From an uncultured Clostridia bacterium (GTDB lineage: Bacteria > Bacillota > Clostridia > TANB77 > CAG-508), in the NCBI GenBank assembly GCA_934129745.1, contig CAKOWZ010000003.1, positions 35,084 to 99,083 on the forward strand: 64,000 nt of DNA. The letters run 5' to 3'. Under the pieces are notes generated by a model. That model saw only the letters and a list, made by a program, of their open reading frames with translations. It was not told where the DNA came from and did no database searches. Shown in pieces: positions 19,470-28,574 of the stretch; position 1 is the stretch's first letter, and every line of letters begins with the position of its first letter. A program made the position numbers and the translations under genes.

Positions 19470-19582
19470 TTTTTTATCTTCCCTTCTATTTTCTTTTTAT
19501 TTATAATACATTTTGGGATAGGGCATTTTTGTTTTGTTTTTATGTGTCATATTATGTGCCACCATCCCAATTTTTGTTTAAA

Positions 19583-20692
19583 TTATTTTTCTATTTCTTC
19601 ATTTTTTTCTTCTTCAATTAATTCATTAGAAGTTCCTTCTAATTCTCTAATTGAAAGTTCAACTTTTTTGTTTTCTAAATCAATATTAATTATTTTTGCA
19701 TTAACTTTTTGCCCTATTTTTAGAACTTCTTCAGGTTTTGTAATTCTTTTTTCACTTATTTGTGAAATATGTACTAATCCTTCTATACCTTTGTCTATTG
19801 TTACAAATGCTCCAAATGGCATTAATTTTGATACTTTAACAGTAACTATATCATTAACTTGATGTTTTTGAACAAATTTATCCCATGGATTTGCTCCTTT
19901 TTTATCATATTCAAGTTTTAGTCTTTTATTTTCTTTGTCAAATTCTTGAACCTTTACTTTGATTTCTTGTCCAACTTTTACAATATCTTCTGGTTTTTTA
20001 TCTCTTTCCCAAGTCATTCCAGAAATATGTAATAATCCTTGAACACCATCTATATCAACAAATGCTCCATATGAGCTTAAACTTGTTACTGTTCCTTTAT
20101 ACATTTTTCCAATTTCAATATTATTCCAAAAAGCATCTTCTTTTGCTTTTTTTGCTTCATCTAATAATATTTTTACAGAACCAATAATTTTTCTGTTTTC
20201 TTGATCATATTCTGTTACTCTAAATGTGATTTCTTTTCCTTTATAATCTTCAATTTTTGCATCTCTTGGAATTGCTGATAATGACATTGGTATAAAGATT
20301 CTAATTCCTCTGTAATCTACAACTAATCCTTTATCACTTACTGATGTAACTTTTTCTGTAAATGTACAATTATTTTTTACTTTACTTTCAAATTCTTGTT
20401 TTACTATTTTTGAATTTGCTTTTTTATGTGATAATAATACATTTCCAACACCATCATTTAATTTGATAACATCAGCTGTAATTCTATCTCCTACTTTAAA
20501 TAATTTATTTGGGTCATCATTTTCATTATATGAAAATTCAGATTTTGGGATTATTCCATCTGCTTTATATCCTAAATCTACAAAGATTTCTCCTTTTGAA
20601 TTTATATTTACGATATTTCCTGTAACTGTTTGACCTACTTTAATCTCTTTTAATGTTTGGTTTAATAATTCTTCAAAACTCATATTTTCCAT
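19583..20692 (-). CDS. S1-domain RNA-binding protein (30S S1 homologue)
   Basis: 369 residues with four S1/OB repeats at about 17-85, 102-170, 190-258 and 278-345. Repeats 3 and 4 are canonical (GAFVDIDGVQGLLHIS, GAFVTIDKGIEGLVHIS); repeats 1 and 2 are more diverged. A Glu/Lys tail ends it. This four-repeat form is typical of Bacillota and binds mRNA and the ribosome. It lies 127 nt after the cmk-plsC fusion, matching the common cmk-plsC-(ispH)-rpsA order. ispH is not present between them. Confidence 0.9.
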   Translation of the reverse strand: MENMSFEELLNQTLKEIKVGQTVTGNIVNINSKGEIFVDLGYKADGIIPKSEFSYNENDDPNKLFKVGDRITADVIKLNDGVGNVLLSHKKANSKIVKQEFESKVKNNCTFTEKVTSVSDKGLVVDYRGIRIFIPMSLSAIPRDAKIEDYKGKEITFRVTEYDQENRKIIGSVKILLDEAKKAKEDAFWNNIEIGKMYKGTVTSLSSYGAFVDIDGVQGLLHISGMTWERDKKPEDIVKVGQEIKVKVQEFDKENKRLKLEYDKKGANPWDKFVQKHQVNDIVTVKVSKLMPFGAFVTIDKGIEGLVHISQISEKRITKPEEVLKIGQKVNAKIINIDLENKKVELSIRELEGTSNELIEEEKNEEIEK

Positions 20693-20819
20693 AATTTTTT
20701 CCTTTCAGTATACATAATTTACTTTGTTTAGTATACTTTGTAATTTATTGATTTTCTCAATTTTGGGTGTAAAAAAATTTAAAATTTTTATACACCCTCT
20801 AATAGTTCATTATTATATA

Positions 20820-22139
20820 TTATTTTTTTATATTTGTCAACATAACAATATTATCCATTATTTCTTTTGTTGCTTGTTCTTGACATTCTTTTTCTTTACC
20901 TTTTATTTTATATTTTGTCATATCAATTGGTTCTCCATAATTGATATAAACTTTACTAAATAATCTGAAACTTCCTGATATTCCAACTGGTAAAACTGGT
21001 ACTCCTGTTTTTATTGCTAAATATGCAGCTCCATTTTTTGCTTTTAGATTTTTATCCATTCCATGGCGTGTTCCTTCTGGGAAAATTGCAAGAACTTCAC
21101 CATTTTTTAATGTTTTTATACATCTTTTCATTGCTTCTATATCTTGTGTGTTTCTTTTAATTGGAATTATATCAAATAAATGTTCTAACCATCTTAATAT
21201 TCCATTTGCTGCTAAATCATGTTTTCCAATAAATCTGATTTTTTCTTTGCTTAATAACACTATTGCTGCTGCATCTAGAAAATTTACATGATTTGGGCAC
21301 ATTATATATCCACCTTTTTGAGCTGCTTTTACTTTATTTTCTTCTCCTATAAATTCTACTCTATAGAATATTCTGTATAATCCTCCTAAAAATCCCTTTA
21401 TGATTTTTCTTTCAATTTTTTTCCATTTTGTTTCTGGTCTTTCCCAATAAATTTTTGGTTCTAGTTTTTTTACTTTTTTAGCTTTTTTTATAATTTTTTC
21501 TATTTGTTTTATAACTTGTTTTTGTGTCATATTTGTTGAATCTATTATAATTGCATCATCAGCTTTTTTTAATGCTCCATATTCTTTGTTAATATCTATT
21601 TCATCTCTTTTTTTAAGATTTTCGAGAACTTCTTCATATGTGCATTCTATATTTTTAGATTTATTTTGTTTATATCTTCTTTTTGCTCTTTCTTCTACAT
21701 CTGCATCTAGATAGATTTTTACATCAGCATTTGGAAATACTACTGTTGTTATATCTCTTCCCTCCATAATTATGTCTTGTGATTCAGCCATTTTTCTTTG
21801 TAAATCAACTAATTTTGTTCTTACTTCTTTAATTGCAGATACTTGTGATACTTTTTGATTTACTTCATTTTCTCTTATAATTTTTGACACATCTTCACCA
21901 TTTAATTTTACTATTTGATTGTTTTTTTCTTTGATTAATTCAATATTTATATTATCTAGAATTTCTTTAATTTTTTCTATGTCTGTTAAATCTATATTTT
22001 TTCTTATTATTTCTAATGCAACACATCTATACATTGCTCCTGTATCTATTGAATTTAATTTCATTTTTTTTGCTATACTACTTGTTATAGTACCTTTTCC
22101 ACTTCCTGCAGGTCCATCAATCGCAACAATAAATCCCAT
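20820..22139 (-). CDS. Fused cytidylate kinase and 1-acyl-glycerol-3-phosphate acyltransferase
   Basis: 439 residues. Residues about 1-215 are CMP kinase: P-loop DGPAGSGKGTITS, IDTGAMYRCVAL, IIMEGRDITTVVFPNADVK (shown in part) and the Arg-rich lid EERAKRRYKQN. After a basic linker (about 216-265), residues 266-439 are PlsC: the HX4D box NHVNFLD, IKRNTQD, FPEGTRHG and the PVLPVGISGS segment. One enzyme makes CDP for nucleotide and CDP-diacylglycerol synthesis; the other makes phosphatidic acid. In most Bacillota these are adjacent separate genes, so the fusion joins two steps near phospholipid synthesis. No stop or frameshift separates them. Confidence 0.9.
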   Translation of the reverse strand: MGFIVAIDGPAGSGKGTITSSIAKKMKLNSIDTGAMYRCVALEIIRKNIDLTDIEKIKEILDNINIELIKEKNNQIVKLNGEDVSKIIRENEVNQKVSQVSAIKEVRTKLVDLQRKMAESQDIIMEGRDITTVVFPNADVKIYLDADVEERAKRRYKQNKSKNIECTYEEVLENLKKRDEIDINKEYGALKKADDAIIIDSTNMTQKQVIKQIEKIIKKAKKVKKLEPKIYWERPETKWKKIERKIIKGFLGGLYRIFYRVEFIGEENKVKAAQKGGYIMCPNHVNFLDAAAIVLLSKEKIRFIGKHDLAANGILRWLEHLFDIIPIKRNTQDIEAMKRCIKTLKNGEVLAIFPEGTRHGMDKNLKAKNGAAYLAIKTGVPVLPVGISGSFRLFSKVYINYGEPIDMTKYKIKGKEKECQEQATKEIMDNIVMLTNIKK

Positions 22140-22300
22140 TTTTCTTCCCTCTTTCTTTTTTTATAGAATTTTTATAGAATTAATTATATTTTTTTACTTA
22201 ATTTTATTTAATTTTAACCAAACATTTTTATTTGCTTTTTTCTTTATTGTTTTTTTATGGTCTTTTATATATATAATTCAATTATTAATCACTAACAATT

Positions 22301-23146
22301 TTAAATTTTCATATCTTTTGGAATATTAATTCCTTTAGCCATAACATCTATTTTAGAAACATTCATAGCTGTAAGTCTTTCAATTTCTTTTTTTGACCTA
22401 ATTTGAAAACTTTGCAAAATATCAACAATTTTTTTACCATAATTTACAATTACTTCCATATAAATCTCAACACCTTCATCACCTTTATTTACTCTTGTTC
22501 TAACAACTTTGTGGATTGAAGATTCTTTATTAGCTAAATGTTCAATAATTTGCTTAAACACATTATCTGAAATAGTGAAATTTCCCATATAACTAAATGT
22601 AGGTCTTATTATTGATTTTTCAGCCATATATGGAGCATTTCCTTTTCCTGTTGATTTAAAAATTTGTAATGGATCTAATAAATAACCAGAAAAATCTTTT
22701 TTAATTTCAAATGTTGGAACTGGAATTACATGTTTTCCCTCTGTCACACGAATTCTTCTTGCATTTTCCATTTCGTCCTCTGTTGCAACTTCATTTATAT
22801 ACACTGTTTTACTAATTTTAGGTAATCCCAAATTTGCAGCAATTTTCTCAACCATTCCATCTGAGGTCCCTAATATCAAAATTGCATCTGGATTATATTT
22901 CACAAAAGCATCTTGCATTTCTTTTCTTTCATCTTCTTGATAAAATAATGCATGTTTTACAGTTTCCACTTTCGTAGGAGCCTTTTTTGCCGAAGTCCCT
23001 GCAATAACTGCATTTCCCTTAACTAATAATCCATCATCTATTATATATTCTATGTTATTTTCTCCTGCAACCATTTGTGCTCTATAACTTTTTCCTGTCC
23101 CTGATGGGCCAACAAAAGCACATACTCTAATATTGCTAAAATCCAT
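22301..23146 (-). CDS. P-loop NTPase fused to an Asp23/Gls24-like domain
   Basis: 281 residues from the ATG at 23146 (AAAGGAG 5-6 nt upstream). The frame is open further up, but that extension is a translated palindromic repeat (23166-23196) and is not part of the gene. N-terminal half: Walker A GPSGTGKS (residues 13-20), a beta strand AILILGTSDGMVEKIA that may act as Walker B or a sensor, and VYINEVATEDEMENARR. C-terminal part (about 185-270): GNFTISDNVFKQII, then YMEVIVNYGKKIVDILQSFQ and a closing VSKIDVMAKGI. This follows the Asp23 layout (G.i.isd.v...ia; v...v.yG..i.....~q; v..v.v.v.gi). Asp23 proteins act in envelope stress. The combined architecture is unfamiliar to me. Confidence 0.7.
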   Translation of the reverse strand: MDFSNIRVCAFVGPSGTGKSYRAQMVAGENNIEYIIDDGLLVKGNAVIAGTSAKKAPTKVETVKHALFYQEDERKEMQDAFVKYNPDAILILGTSDGMVEKIAANLGLPKISKTVYINEVATEDEMENARRIRVTEGKHVIPVPTFEIKKDFSGYLLDPLQIFKSTGKGNAPYMAEKSIIRPTFSYMGNFTISDNVFKQIIEHLANKESSIHKVVRTRVNKGDEGVEIYMEVIVNYGKKIVDILQSFQIRSKKEIERLTAMNVSKIDVMAKGINIPKDMKI

Positions 23147-23165
23147 ATTTTCTCCTTTCTGTTTT

Positions 23166-23196
23166 TGTGCAACTGGGGACGCGTCCCAATTGCACA
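23166..23196. repeat. REP-like palindrome, ACGCGT core (copy 1)
   Basis: 31-bp near-perfect palindrome TGTGCAA ... GGGGACGCGTCCC ... TTGCACA. It sits 20 nt upstream of the start of the 22301-23146 gene, between the likely promoter and the ribosome site. Related copies lie at 25936, 34358 and 61708. Confidence 0.85.
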
Positions 23197-23517
23197 CATC
23201 ACTTTTATTTTTCTTTTGTTAAAATTTTCTATTGTTATTAATATCACATTATTGGTTTAAATTCAAGATATTCGTATGATTTTAAGTGAAACTTATTTTA
23301 GACTTTTCTTTTAATAACAAAATCAATTCATACACAAAAACTTTTCTTAACTTGGCTATATCAAGGTATATATTTTTTTGATTTTTAAGTTATATTTGAA
23401 AAAAATCATCATATTTTAGTAATGATTAAGATAAAAGTGAAAAAATGTAACAGATATAAGTAGGGTAATGTGTGAGATATTTTTTGACATTTGTCTTGTT
23501 AGAGAGGAGATTTTGAA
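23197..23517. other. Divergent intergenic region before asd
   Basis: 321 bp between divergent genes. It holds the ribosome site of asd (GAGAGGAG at about 23500) and a small CTTG...CAAG hairpin followed by TTTTTTT near 23353-23385. I looked for a lysine riboswitch, which often precedes asd, and saw no convincing conserved core. No gene found. Confidence 0.5.
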
Positions 23518-24555
23518 ATGAAATATATCAAATTAGCTATAGTAGGTGCTACAGGAGTAGTTGGTCAGAAAATGATTGAAGTATTACAAGAAGAGAATTT
23601 GCCAATTAATGAATATGTTTTTTTTGCATCAAAAAGGTCTGCAGGAAAAACAATAAGATTTGGAAATGATATTTATGTTATAAAAGAATTAACTGAAGTT
23701 TCCTTAAAAAGCAATTTTGATTATGCTTTATTTTCTGCAGGTGGTGACACATCTTTAAAATATGCACCAATTGCAGCTCAAAATGGTTGTGTTGTTATTG
23801 ATAATAGTAGTGCATTTAGAATGGATAATAATGTTCCATTAGTTGTTCCAGAAGTAAATCCAAATGATATTAAATGGAATAAAGGAATAATTGCAAATCC
23901 AAATTGTTCTACAATTCAGGCTGTTTGTGCTTTAAAACCACTAGATGATGCATTTTGCATAAAAAGAATTGTATATTCAACATATCAAGCTGTTTCAGGA
24001 GCTGGTTCAAAAGGAATTCATGATTTAGAAAATGGAATAAAATACTATTATGAAACAAATCAAAATATATATAATGAAGATAATATTGAAAATGATTCAT
24101 ATGAACTAGAAAAATTTAAATATCCTATTTTTAATAATTGTTTACCTCATATAGATAAATTTTTAGAAAATGGATATACAAAAGAAGAAGAGAAAATGAT
24201 AAATGAAACTAGGAAAATTTTAGGTAAGCCTGATTTGCCTATAACTGCAACTGCTGTAAGGGTTCCTGTTTTTAATTCACATTGTGAAACTATTAATATT
24301 GAATTTGAACTAAATTTTGATATAGATGAAATAGTAAAAATACTTAAAAATTCACCTGGAATAATTGTAAAAGATGAACCTGATTCTGAGATATATGCGA
24401 TTCCAGAAAATGTTACTGGACATAATGAAATTTTTGTTAGTCGAATTAGACGTGATTATAGTGTTAAAAGTGGTTTGAATCTTTGGGTTGTTGGCGATAA
24501 TATTAGAAAAGGTGCTGCTAGTAATGCTGTTCAAATTTTGAAGATGTTGATTTAA
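23518..24555 (+). CDS. asd: Aspartate-semialdehyde dehydrogenase
   Basis: 345 residues. It reduces aspartyl-phosphate to the semialdehyde with NADPH, the branch point to lysine/diaminopimelate, threonine and methionine. Seen: N-terminal VGATGVVGQKMIEVL, SAGGD.S.KYAP, IDNSSAFRM, VPEVNP, catalytic Cys in NPNCSTIQ, STYQAVSGAG, the general-base His in PVFNSHCE, and a C-terminal LWVVGDNIRKGAA. It is a monocistronic plus-strand gene facing the zinc protease gene; the inverted repeat at 24585-24661 lies between them. Confidence 0.97.
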   Translation: MKYIKLAIVGATGVVGQKMIEVLQEENLPINEYVFFASKRSAGKTIRFGNDIYVIKELTEVSLKSNFDYALFSAGGDTSLKYAPIAAQNGCVVIDNSSAFRMDNNVPLVVPEVNPNDIKWNKGIIANPNCSTIQAVCALKPLDDAFCIKRIVYSTYQAVSGAGSKGIHDLENGIKYYYETNQNIYNEDNIENDSYELEKFKYPIFNNCLPHIDKFLENGYTKEEEKMINETRKILGKPDLPITATAVRVPVFNSHCETINIEFELNFDIDEIVKILKNSPGIIVKDEPDSEIYAIPENVTGHNEIFVSRIRRDYSVKSGLNLWVVGDNIRKGAASNAVQILKMLI

Positions 24556-24584
24556 GTGAAAAGTGAAATATTTTTTAATTGTAG

Positions 24585-24661
24585 AAATTTTGAAACATTT
24601 GGAGATAGGTTATTTTTGATAGTAAAACAAAATCGCCCTTTTTACAAATGTTTCAAAATTT
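24585..24661. repeat. Inverted repeat between convergent genes, likely bidirectional terminator
   Basis: Arms AATTTTGAAACATTTG (about 24586-24601) and its complement (24645-24660) flank a 43-nt loop. The right half (CGCCCT...TACAAATGTTTCAAAA) recurs, diverged, at about 25429-25452 just after ylbF. It is therefore a small repeat family and not a one-off hairpin. It lies between asd (+) and the protease gene (-). Confidence 0.65.
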
Positions 24662-24674
24662 TGTATTTTTTTAT

Positions 24675-25376
24675 CTATATAATACTTGCCACACAAAATA
24701 CAACTATTTTTATCATATAATCAAATAATAATTTAAAATTATAAAACTTTACTCCAATATCATTTAATTCATCATATTTTCCTATTATCAAATCAATATT
24801 TTCTTTATTTATTAAATCCTCATTATTTTCCATATATTCTTTTGCAACATATCTAGCTTTAATCATTGCATCTGTTTCTATATATGAACGAACAAAATAA
24901 AGTGTTATTGACATCATTATTAATATAATTGCAAATACTGAAGGTACTGGCAATTTATTAATTACAGCCAAAATTGTAGTTATAATAAAATATAATAAAT
25001 ATACATTAGAAAAAATATAATTAAACCATAATAACCTTTTATCTTGTATTGAATGTATACATTCATGTGCTATTGTTTGTACTCTCATAAATGTATCTTT
25101 AACATTTGCGATTATGATTGTGTTTAATGCGATTATGTAAAAACTTGTTTTTGAGTTTTCATCAGCATGTTTTATTTTTACATTTTCATTTTTTAACATT
25201 TTTAAGATATTTTTACATATTATCTCATTTTCTGGAAGTGAATTTGTAATCTCTTTTAGTGATTGATTTTCACCTGTTTGCTTGATTTTTTTGATGTTTT
25301 TCATATTAAATTTTATTATAAATGCTAATAATATTATTGATAATATTCCTGTTATTAAAATAGTAATAAGTTCCAT
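24675..25376 (-). CDS. Membrane zinc metalloprotease, HExxH type
   Basis: 233 residues. A helix at about 3-23, then a cytoplasmic or luminal part with the zinc motif TIAHECIHSIQDK (His-Glu-x-x-His near residue 104). Two helices follow at about 125-165, then SYIETDAMIKARYVA, where the Glu is a plausible third ligand, and a C-terminal helix. The AHE..H.iQ context and following helices recall YugP-like neutral zinc metallopeptidases, though this protein is diverged. It lies 82 nt downstream of ylbF in the same direction and is probably co-transcribed. Confidence 0.7.
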   Translation of the reverse strand: MELITILITGILSIILLAFIIKFNMKNIKKIKQTGENQSLKEITNSLPENEIICKNILKMLKNENVKIKHADENSKTSFYIIALNTIIIANVKDTFMRVQTIAHECIHSIQDKRLLWFNYIFSNVYLLYFIITTILAVINKLPVPSVFAIILIMMSITLYFVRSYIETDAMIKARYVAKEYMENNEDLINKENIDLIIGKYDELNDIGVKFYNFKLLFDYMIKIVVFCVASII

Positions 25377-25458
25377 GGTATTTTCCTCCTTTGTCTTTAA
25401 TTATTGACAAGATAAAATGGAACATAATTGCCCTGTCTACAAATGTTTCAAAAATATT

Positions 25459-25791
25459 TTACAAAACTTCTTTAATTGCTTCAGCAATTATTTTATTAAC
25501 ATCAGCTACCATTACATTAAATTTTACTTCTAAATCAAAATATTCTTTTATATCTTTATTTTCAATTAAAATTGTATATAACTGTTGTAATTTTTGCATT
25601 TTTTCTGAATCACCTTCTCCTTTTTGAATTGCCAAAACTTGTGATTCATATCTGATTTTTTCAAATTCTTCTATTTTAGCTTTTTTCTCAGGATCTTTCA
25701 TTATTTCATCTTTTGCTTTTTTATAATTTTTGTATTGTTCAGAATTTTTCATTTCAAATGCTAATTTATTAGCTGTATCATAAACATTCAT
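25459..25791 (-). CDS. YlbF/YmcA family regulator
   Basis: 110 residues, all helical, starting MNVYDTANKLAFEMKNSEQYK and continuing with a KA.DEI..DPE...KI.EFE.I pattern. This fits the YlbF/YmcA (DUF964) family, which in Bacillus form a complex that affects competence, sporulation and RNase Y action. Strong AAAAGGAGAG site. The partner proteins (YmcA, YaaT) are not in this window. Confidence 0.85.
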   Translation of the reverse strand: MNVYDTANKLAFEMKNSEQYKNYKKAKDEIMKDPEKKAKIEEFEKIRYESQVLAIQKGEGDSEKMQKLQQLYTILIENKDIKEYFDLEVKFNVMVADVNKIIAEAIKEVL

Positions 25792-25935
25792 TCTTATCTC
25801 TCCTTTTAATTTTTATATAGTATCTTTTTATTTGATATCATCTTTATATAATATTTTTTATGATATATTTTTTATATCCTCTCACCTTTTTATATAATTA
25901 TAAAATGTTTTATTATTTTATTTATTTTCATTGTC

Positions 25936-25983
25936 TGTCCCAGATTGCTCATATGAGCAATTGGGACGCGTCCCCAATTGCAC
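25936..25983. repeat. REP-like palindrome, ACGCGT core (long copy 2)
   Basis: 48 bp with two nested hairpins. TGTCCCA-GATTGCTCATATGAGCAAT-TGGGACG pairs on itself, and GGGACGCGTCCCC is a second palindrome. It starts three bases past the stop codon of the GT4 gene (minus strand) and is nearly identical to the copy at 34358-34404. Confidence 0.9.
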
Positions 25984-25986
25984 GTT

Positions 25987-27279
25987 TTATGCATAAGCAT
26001 GTTTTTTCTTGAAGTCTAATAAACGTGTAATTTCTTTTTCTGAGTTTTTTGCTTTTTCTGTTTTTTGGGCATTTTCTTGGGCGATTTCTCTTGCTTGTTT
26101 TTCTGCCATTGTTTGGCAAATTGCTTTTTCATATGTGAAATATGTTTCTTTTGATATTTTATTCCAGTTAAATTCTTGTTTTACTTTAGCTTTTGCATTT
26201 TTAGTTATATTATTACATAATTGATGATTATATAAAAGTGTTAAAACTGAGTCTGCAATTGAGTTACTGTTTCCTGCATAACTTTTCATTCCATCTACAC
26301 CATGGTCTACAATTTCATTTAGTCCTCCTATGTCTGATACTACTGTTGGAACTCCTGCAAGCATTGATTCTAATGCTACTATTCCAAATGGTTCATATGT
26401 GCTTGGGAATACTGCTATGTCTGCACATTTGTACATTTTTTTTACTTCTTTTGATGTTAAATATCCTGTAAAATATACTTTGTTTTCTATTCCTAAATTT
26501 CTTGCTTGTTCTTTTAGTTCATCATACATCCCACCTTTTCCACCAATTATTAGTTTTGTGTCATTATATCCATTAATAATTTTTGGCATTGCTGAAATTA
26601 GGTGTTGTACTCCTTTTTCATGTACTAGTCTTCCTATGTATAATATGATTTTTTCATTGTCCATTGCATATTTTCTTCTGAAATCATAATCTCTTTCTAT
26701 TCCATTAAAATTGTTTAGATTTACTCCATTTGGTACAACATTTATTTTTTCAAATGGTAATCCAAAAAGTCTTTGTAATTCACATTTCATATAATTACTA
26801 TTAACTATAACTTCACTTGCTTCATATGTTAATAGCCATTCTATATCATTTATATATCTTTGGACATCATCATGGATTCCGCTATTTCTTCCTGATTCTG
26901 TTGCATGGATTGTTGCTACAATTGGTATTTGGAATGCGTCTTTTAATGTTTTTGCTGAATATGTTACAAGCCAATCATGTGCATGGATACAATCAAATGG
27001 ACCATTTTCTTGTATTATTTGAGTGGCTTTTGCTGTTAATGTAAAATTCATTTGCATTATCCAGTCTGTAAAATTATTGGGATGTATCATATAATTTTCT
27101 ACTCTATACACTTTTACTCCATCATCATTTTCAAATTCTGGAACATCACCTTCTTTATAAGTAACTACAGTTACTTCATTTCCATCTTTTACTAATTTTT
27201 GTGATAAGTCATGTACTACTCGTGCAATTCCTCCTACAATTCTTGGTGGATATTCCCAAGTTAACATTAAAATTTTCAT
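25987..27279 (-). CDS. GT4 glycosyltransferase, probable glycogen/alpha-glucan synthase
   Basis: 430 residues. N-terminal LMLTWEYPPRIVGGIARVV (shown in part) with the glycogen-synthase-like GG loop, IHAHDWLV, HATE.GR, then the C-terminal GT-B half with LYIGRLVHEKGVQHLI and the nucleotide-sugar E-x7-E motif EPFGIVALE. The last 60 residues are a charged helical tail (EKQAREIAQENAQ). It faces the DUF4912 and GH57 genes across a 224-bp divergent region. This combination in clostridia points to alpha-1,4-glucan synthesis from a nucleotide glucose. Confidence 0.85.
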   Translation of the reverse strand: MKILMLTWEYPPRIVGGIARVVHDLSQKLVKDGNEVTVVTYKEGDVPEFENDDGVKVYRVENYMIHPNNFTDWIMQMNFTLTAKATQIIQENGPFDCIHAHDWLVTYSAKTLKDAFQIPIVATIHATESGRNSGIHDDVQRYINDIEWLLTYEASEVIVNSNYMKCELQRLFGLPFEKINVVPNGVNLNNFNGIERDYDFRRKYAMDNEKIILYIGRLVHEKGVQHLISAMPKIINGYNDTKLIIGGKGGMYDELKEQARNLGIENKVYFTGYLTSKEVKKMYKCADIAVFPSTYEPFGIVALESMLAGVPTVVSDIGGLNEIVDHGVDGMKSYAGNSNSIADSVLTLLYNHQLCNNITKNAKAKVKQEFNWNKISKETYFTYEKAICQTMAEKQAREIAQENAQKTEKAKNSEKEITRLLDFKKKHAYA

Positions 27280-27503
27280 TTATCCCCATGCTCCTTTCAA
27301 GATTTTCTTTAGTTCAAATTTTTCGTGTTTTTAAAGTGTTTTTGCTCTTATTTTCTATAAGTTATTCTATATAAGTTTATTTTAAAAGTCAATACATTTT
27401 TTCTACAAATTTTAACATATTTTTGCTTTTTTCTATTGTTTTTTTTTGTTTAATGGTATAGTATATAATCAGAAAAATTATTGTCTATACCAAGGAGGAA
27501 ATT

Positions 27504-28544
27504 ATGTCAAAAATAGCTAAAGAAAAAATTGATGAAAAAAAATTAATTAATGAAAGTAATAGTAGTTCTAAGAAAAAAAGTCCTACTAGAAAGGTTGAAC
27601 AAGTAATTAAAAATGTTGAAGTTTCTGATAATGCCAAAAAGTCTGCAAAAAAGACAACTGTAGGAAAAAAATCTTCTACAAAATCAACTTCTAAAAAATC
27701 TACTATTGAAAAAAATTCTGCCAATAAATCTACTCTTAAGGAATCTACGGCTGAAAAAAAATCTACGGTAAAATCATCTTCTAAAAAATCTTCTGCCGTA
27801 AAAAATTCTACAAAGAAATCGACTTCTAAAGAATCGACAGTTGAAAAGAAATCTGCAGCAAAATCAACTGCTAAAAAAACATCTGCAAAAAAGCCAACCT
27901 CTTCTAAGTCAACTAAAATCACTGGTGAGAAAAAAGAAACTTCAAAAAAATCAACTAGAAAAAAATCTGAAAAATCACCTGAACCACAAGTTCAAATTTT
28001 AGAATATTATGATTTACCATACAAATATGGAAATACAGTTGTAAAACTTTTAGCACAAACTCCAAAAACACTTTTTGTTTATTGGGAAGTTTCTGATTCA
28101 GATATCGAAAATTTTAAAAAGACATATGGAGATGACTTTTTTTCTAAAACAAAACCTATTTTAATTGTTCATAATTTAACACTTAATAAAACAAATGAAG
28201 TTGAAATTAATGATTTTGCAAATTGCTGGTATCTAAATACAGATGATTCAGATTGTAAATTTGATATTGAGCTTGGTCGAAAATATATTGAAAAATCAAC
28301 TAATTCTAATGATAATTTCAATAAATCAAATTATTTATCAATTGCAACTTCAAATGATTTACAATCACCTAATAACCATATTTTATTTGAGAAAATTAAA
28401 GAATTTGTTATTTTTAGAAATGTAAATACTAATACTGTTTTTAAAAAGAATATTAAATCTTTTAAATTTTTAAAAGATATTTATAGATTTTACAAGGAAA
28501 TGTATGATGAGGATATTGTTAATAATCCTTCATCTAAATTCTAG
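27504..28544 (+). CDS. DUF4912 protein with a long Lys/Ser/Thr-rich N-terminus
   Basis: 346 residues, strong AAGGAGG site. Residues about 15-165 are low complexity, built from loose KKST/KKSS repeats like a histone H1 tail. Residues about 170-260 are the DUF4912 domain (ILEYYDLPYKYG, VKLLAQTPKTLFVYWEVSD, ANCWYLN, CKFDIELG), followed by a C-terminal extension. It is 30 nt upstream of the GH57 gene, so they are co-transcribed. DUF4912 is commonly found beside GH57 and glycogen genes and may bind alpha-glucan; the basic tail could bind polyanions. That function is inferred. Confidence 0.8.
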   Translation: MSKIAKEKIDEKKLINESNSSSKKKSPTRKVEQVIKNVEVSDNAKKSAKKTTVGKKSSTKSTSKKSTIEKNSANKSTLKESTAEKKSTVKSSSKKSSAVKNSTKKSTSKESTVEKKSAAKSTAKKTSAKKPTSSKSTKITGEKKETSKKSTRKKSEKSPEPQVQILEYYDLPYKYGNTVVKLLAQTPKTLFVYWEVSDSDIENFKKTYGDDFFSKTKPILIVHNLTLNKTNEVEINDFANCWYLNTDDSDCKFDIELGRKYIEKSTNSNDNFNKSNYLSIATSNDLQSPNNHILFEKIKEFVIFRNVNTNTVFKKNIKSFKFLKDIYRFYKEMYDEDIVNNPSSKF

Positions 28545-28574
28545 TTTAAAAATTTAGAAAGGAACTTAATTATT

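Noticed and set aside
19512..19576. TTGGGAT...ATCCCAA hairpin between the S1-like gene and typA
   Set aside because: The outer 7-bp stem is real, but the long loop and lack of a T-run make its role as terminator or repeat uncertain.
23197..23517. Lysine riboswitch before asd
   Set aside because: No conserved L-box core is visible; the region is simple AT-rich sequence with one small hairpin.
27485..27922. Minus-strand ORF of 145 residues opposite the DUF4912 gene
   Set aside because: It is the antisense of the low-complexity Lys/Ser tail, with a repetitive FFA/VDF composition and no ribosome site.
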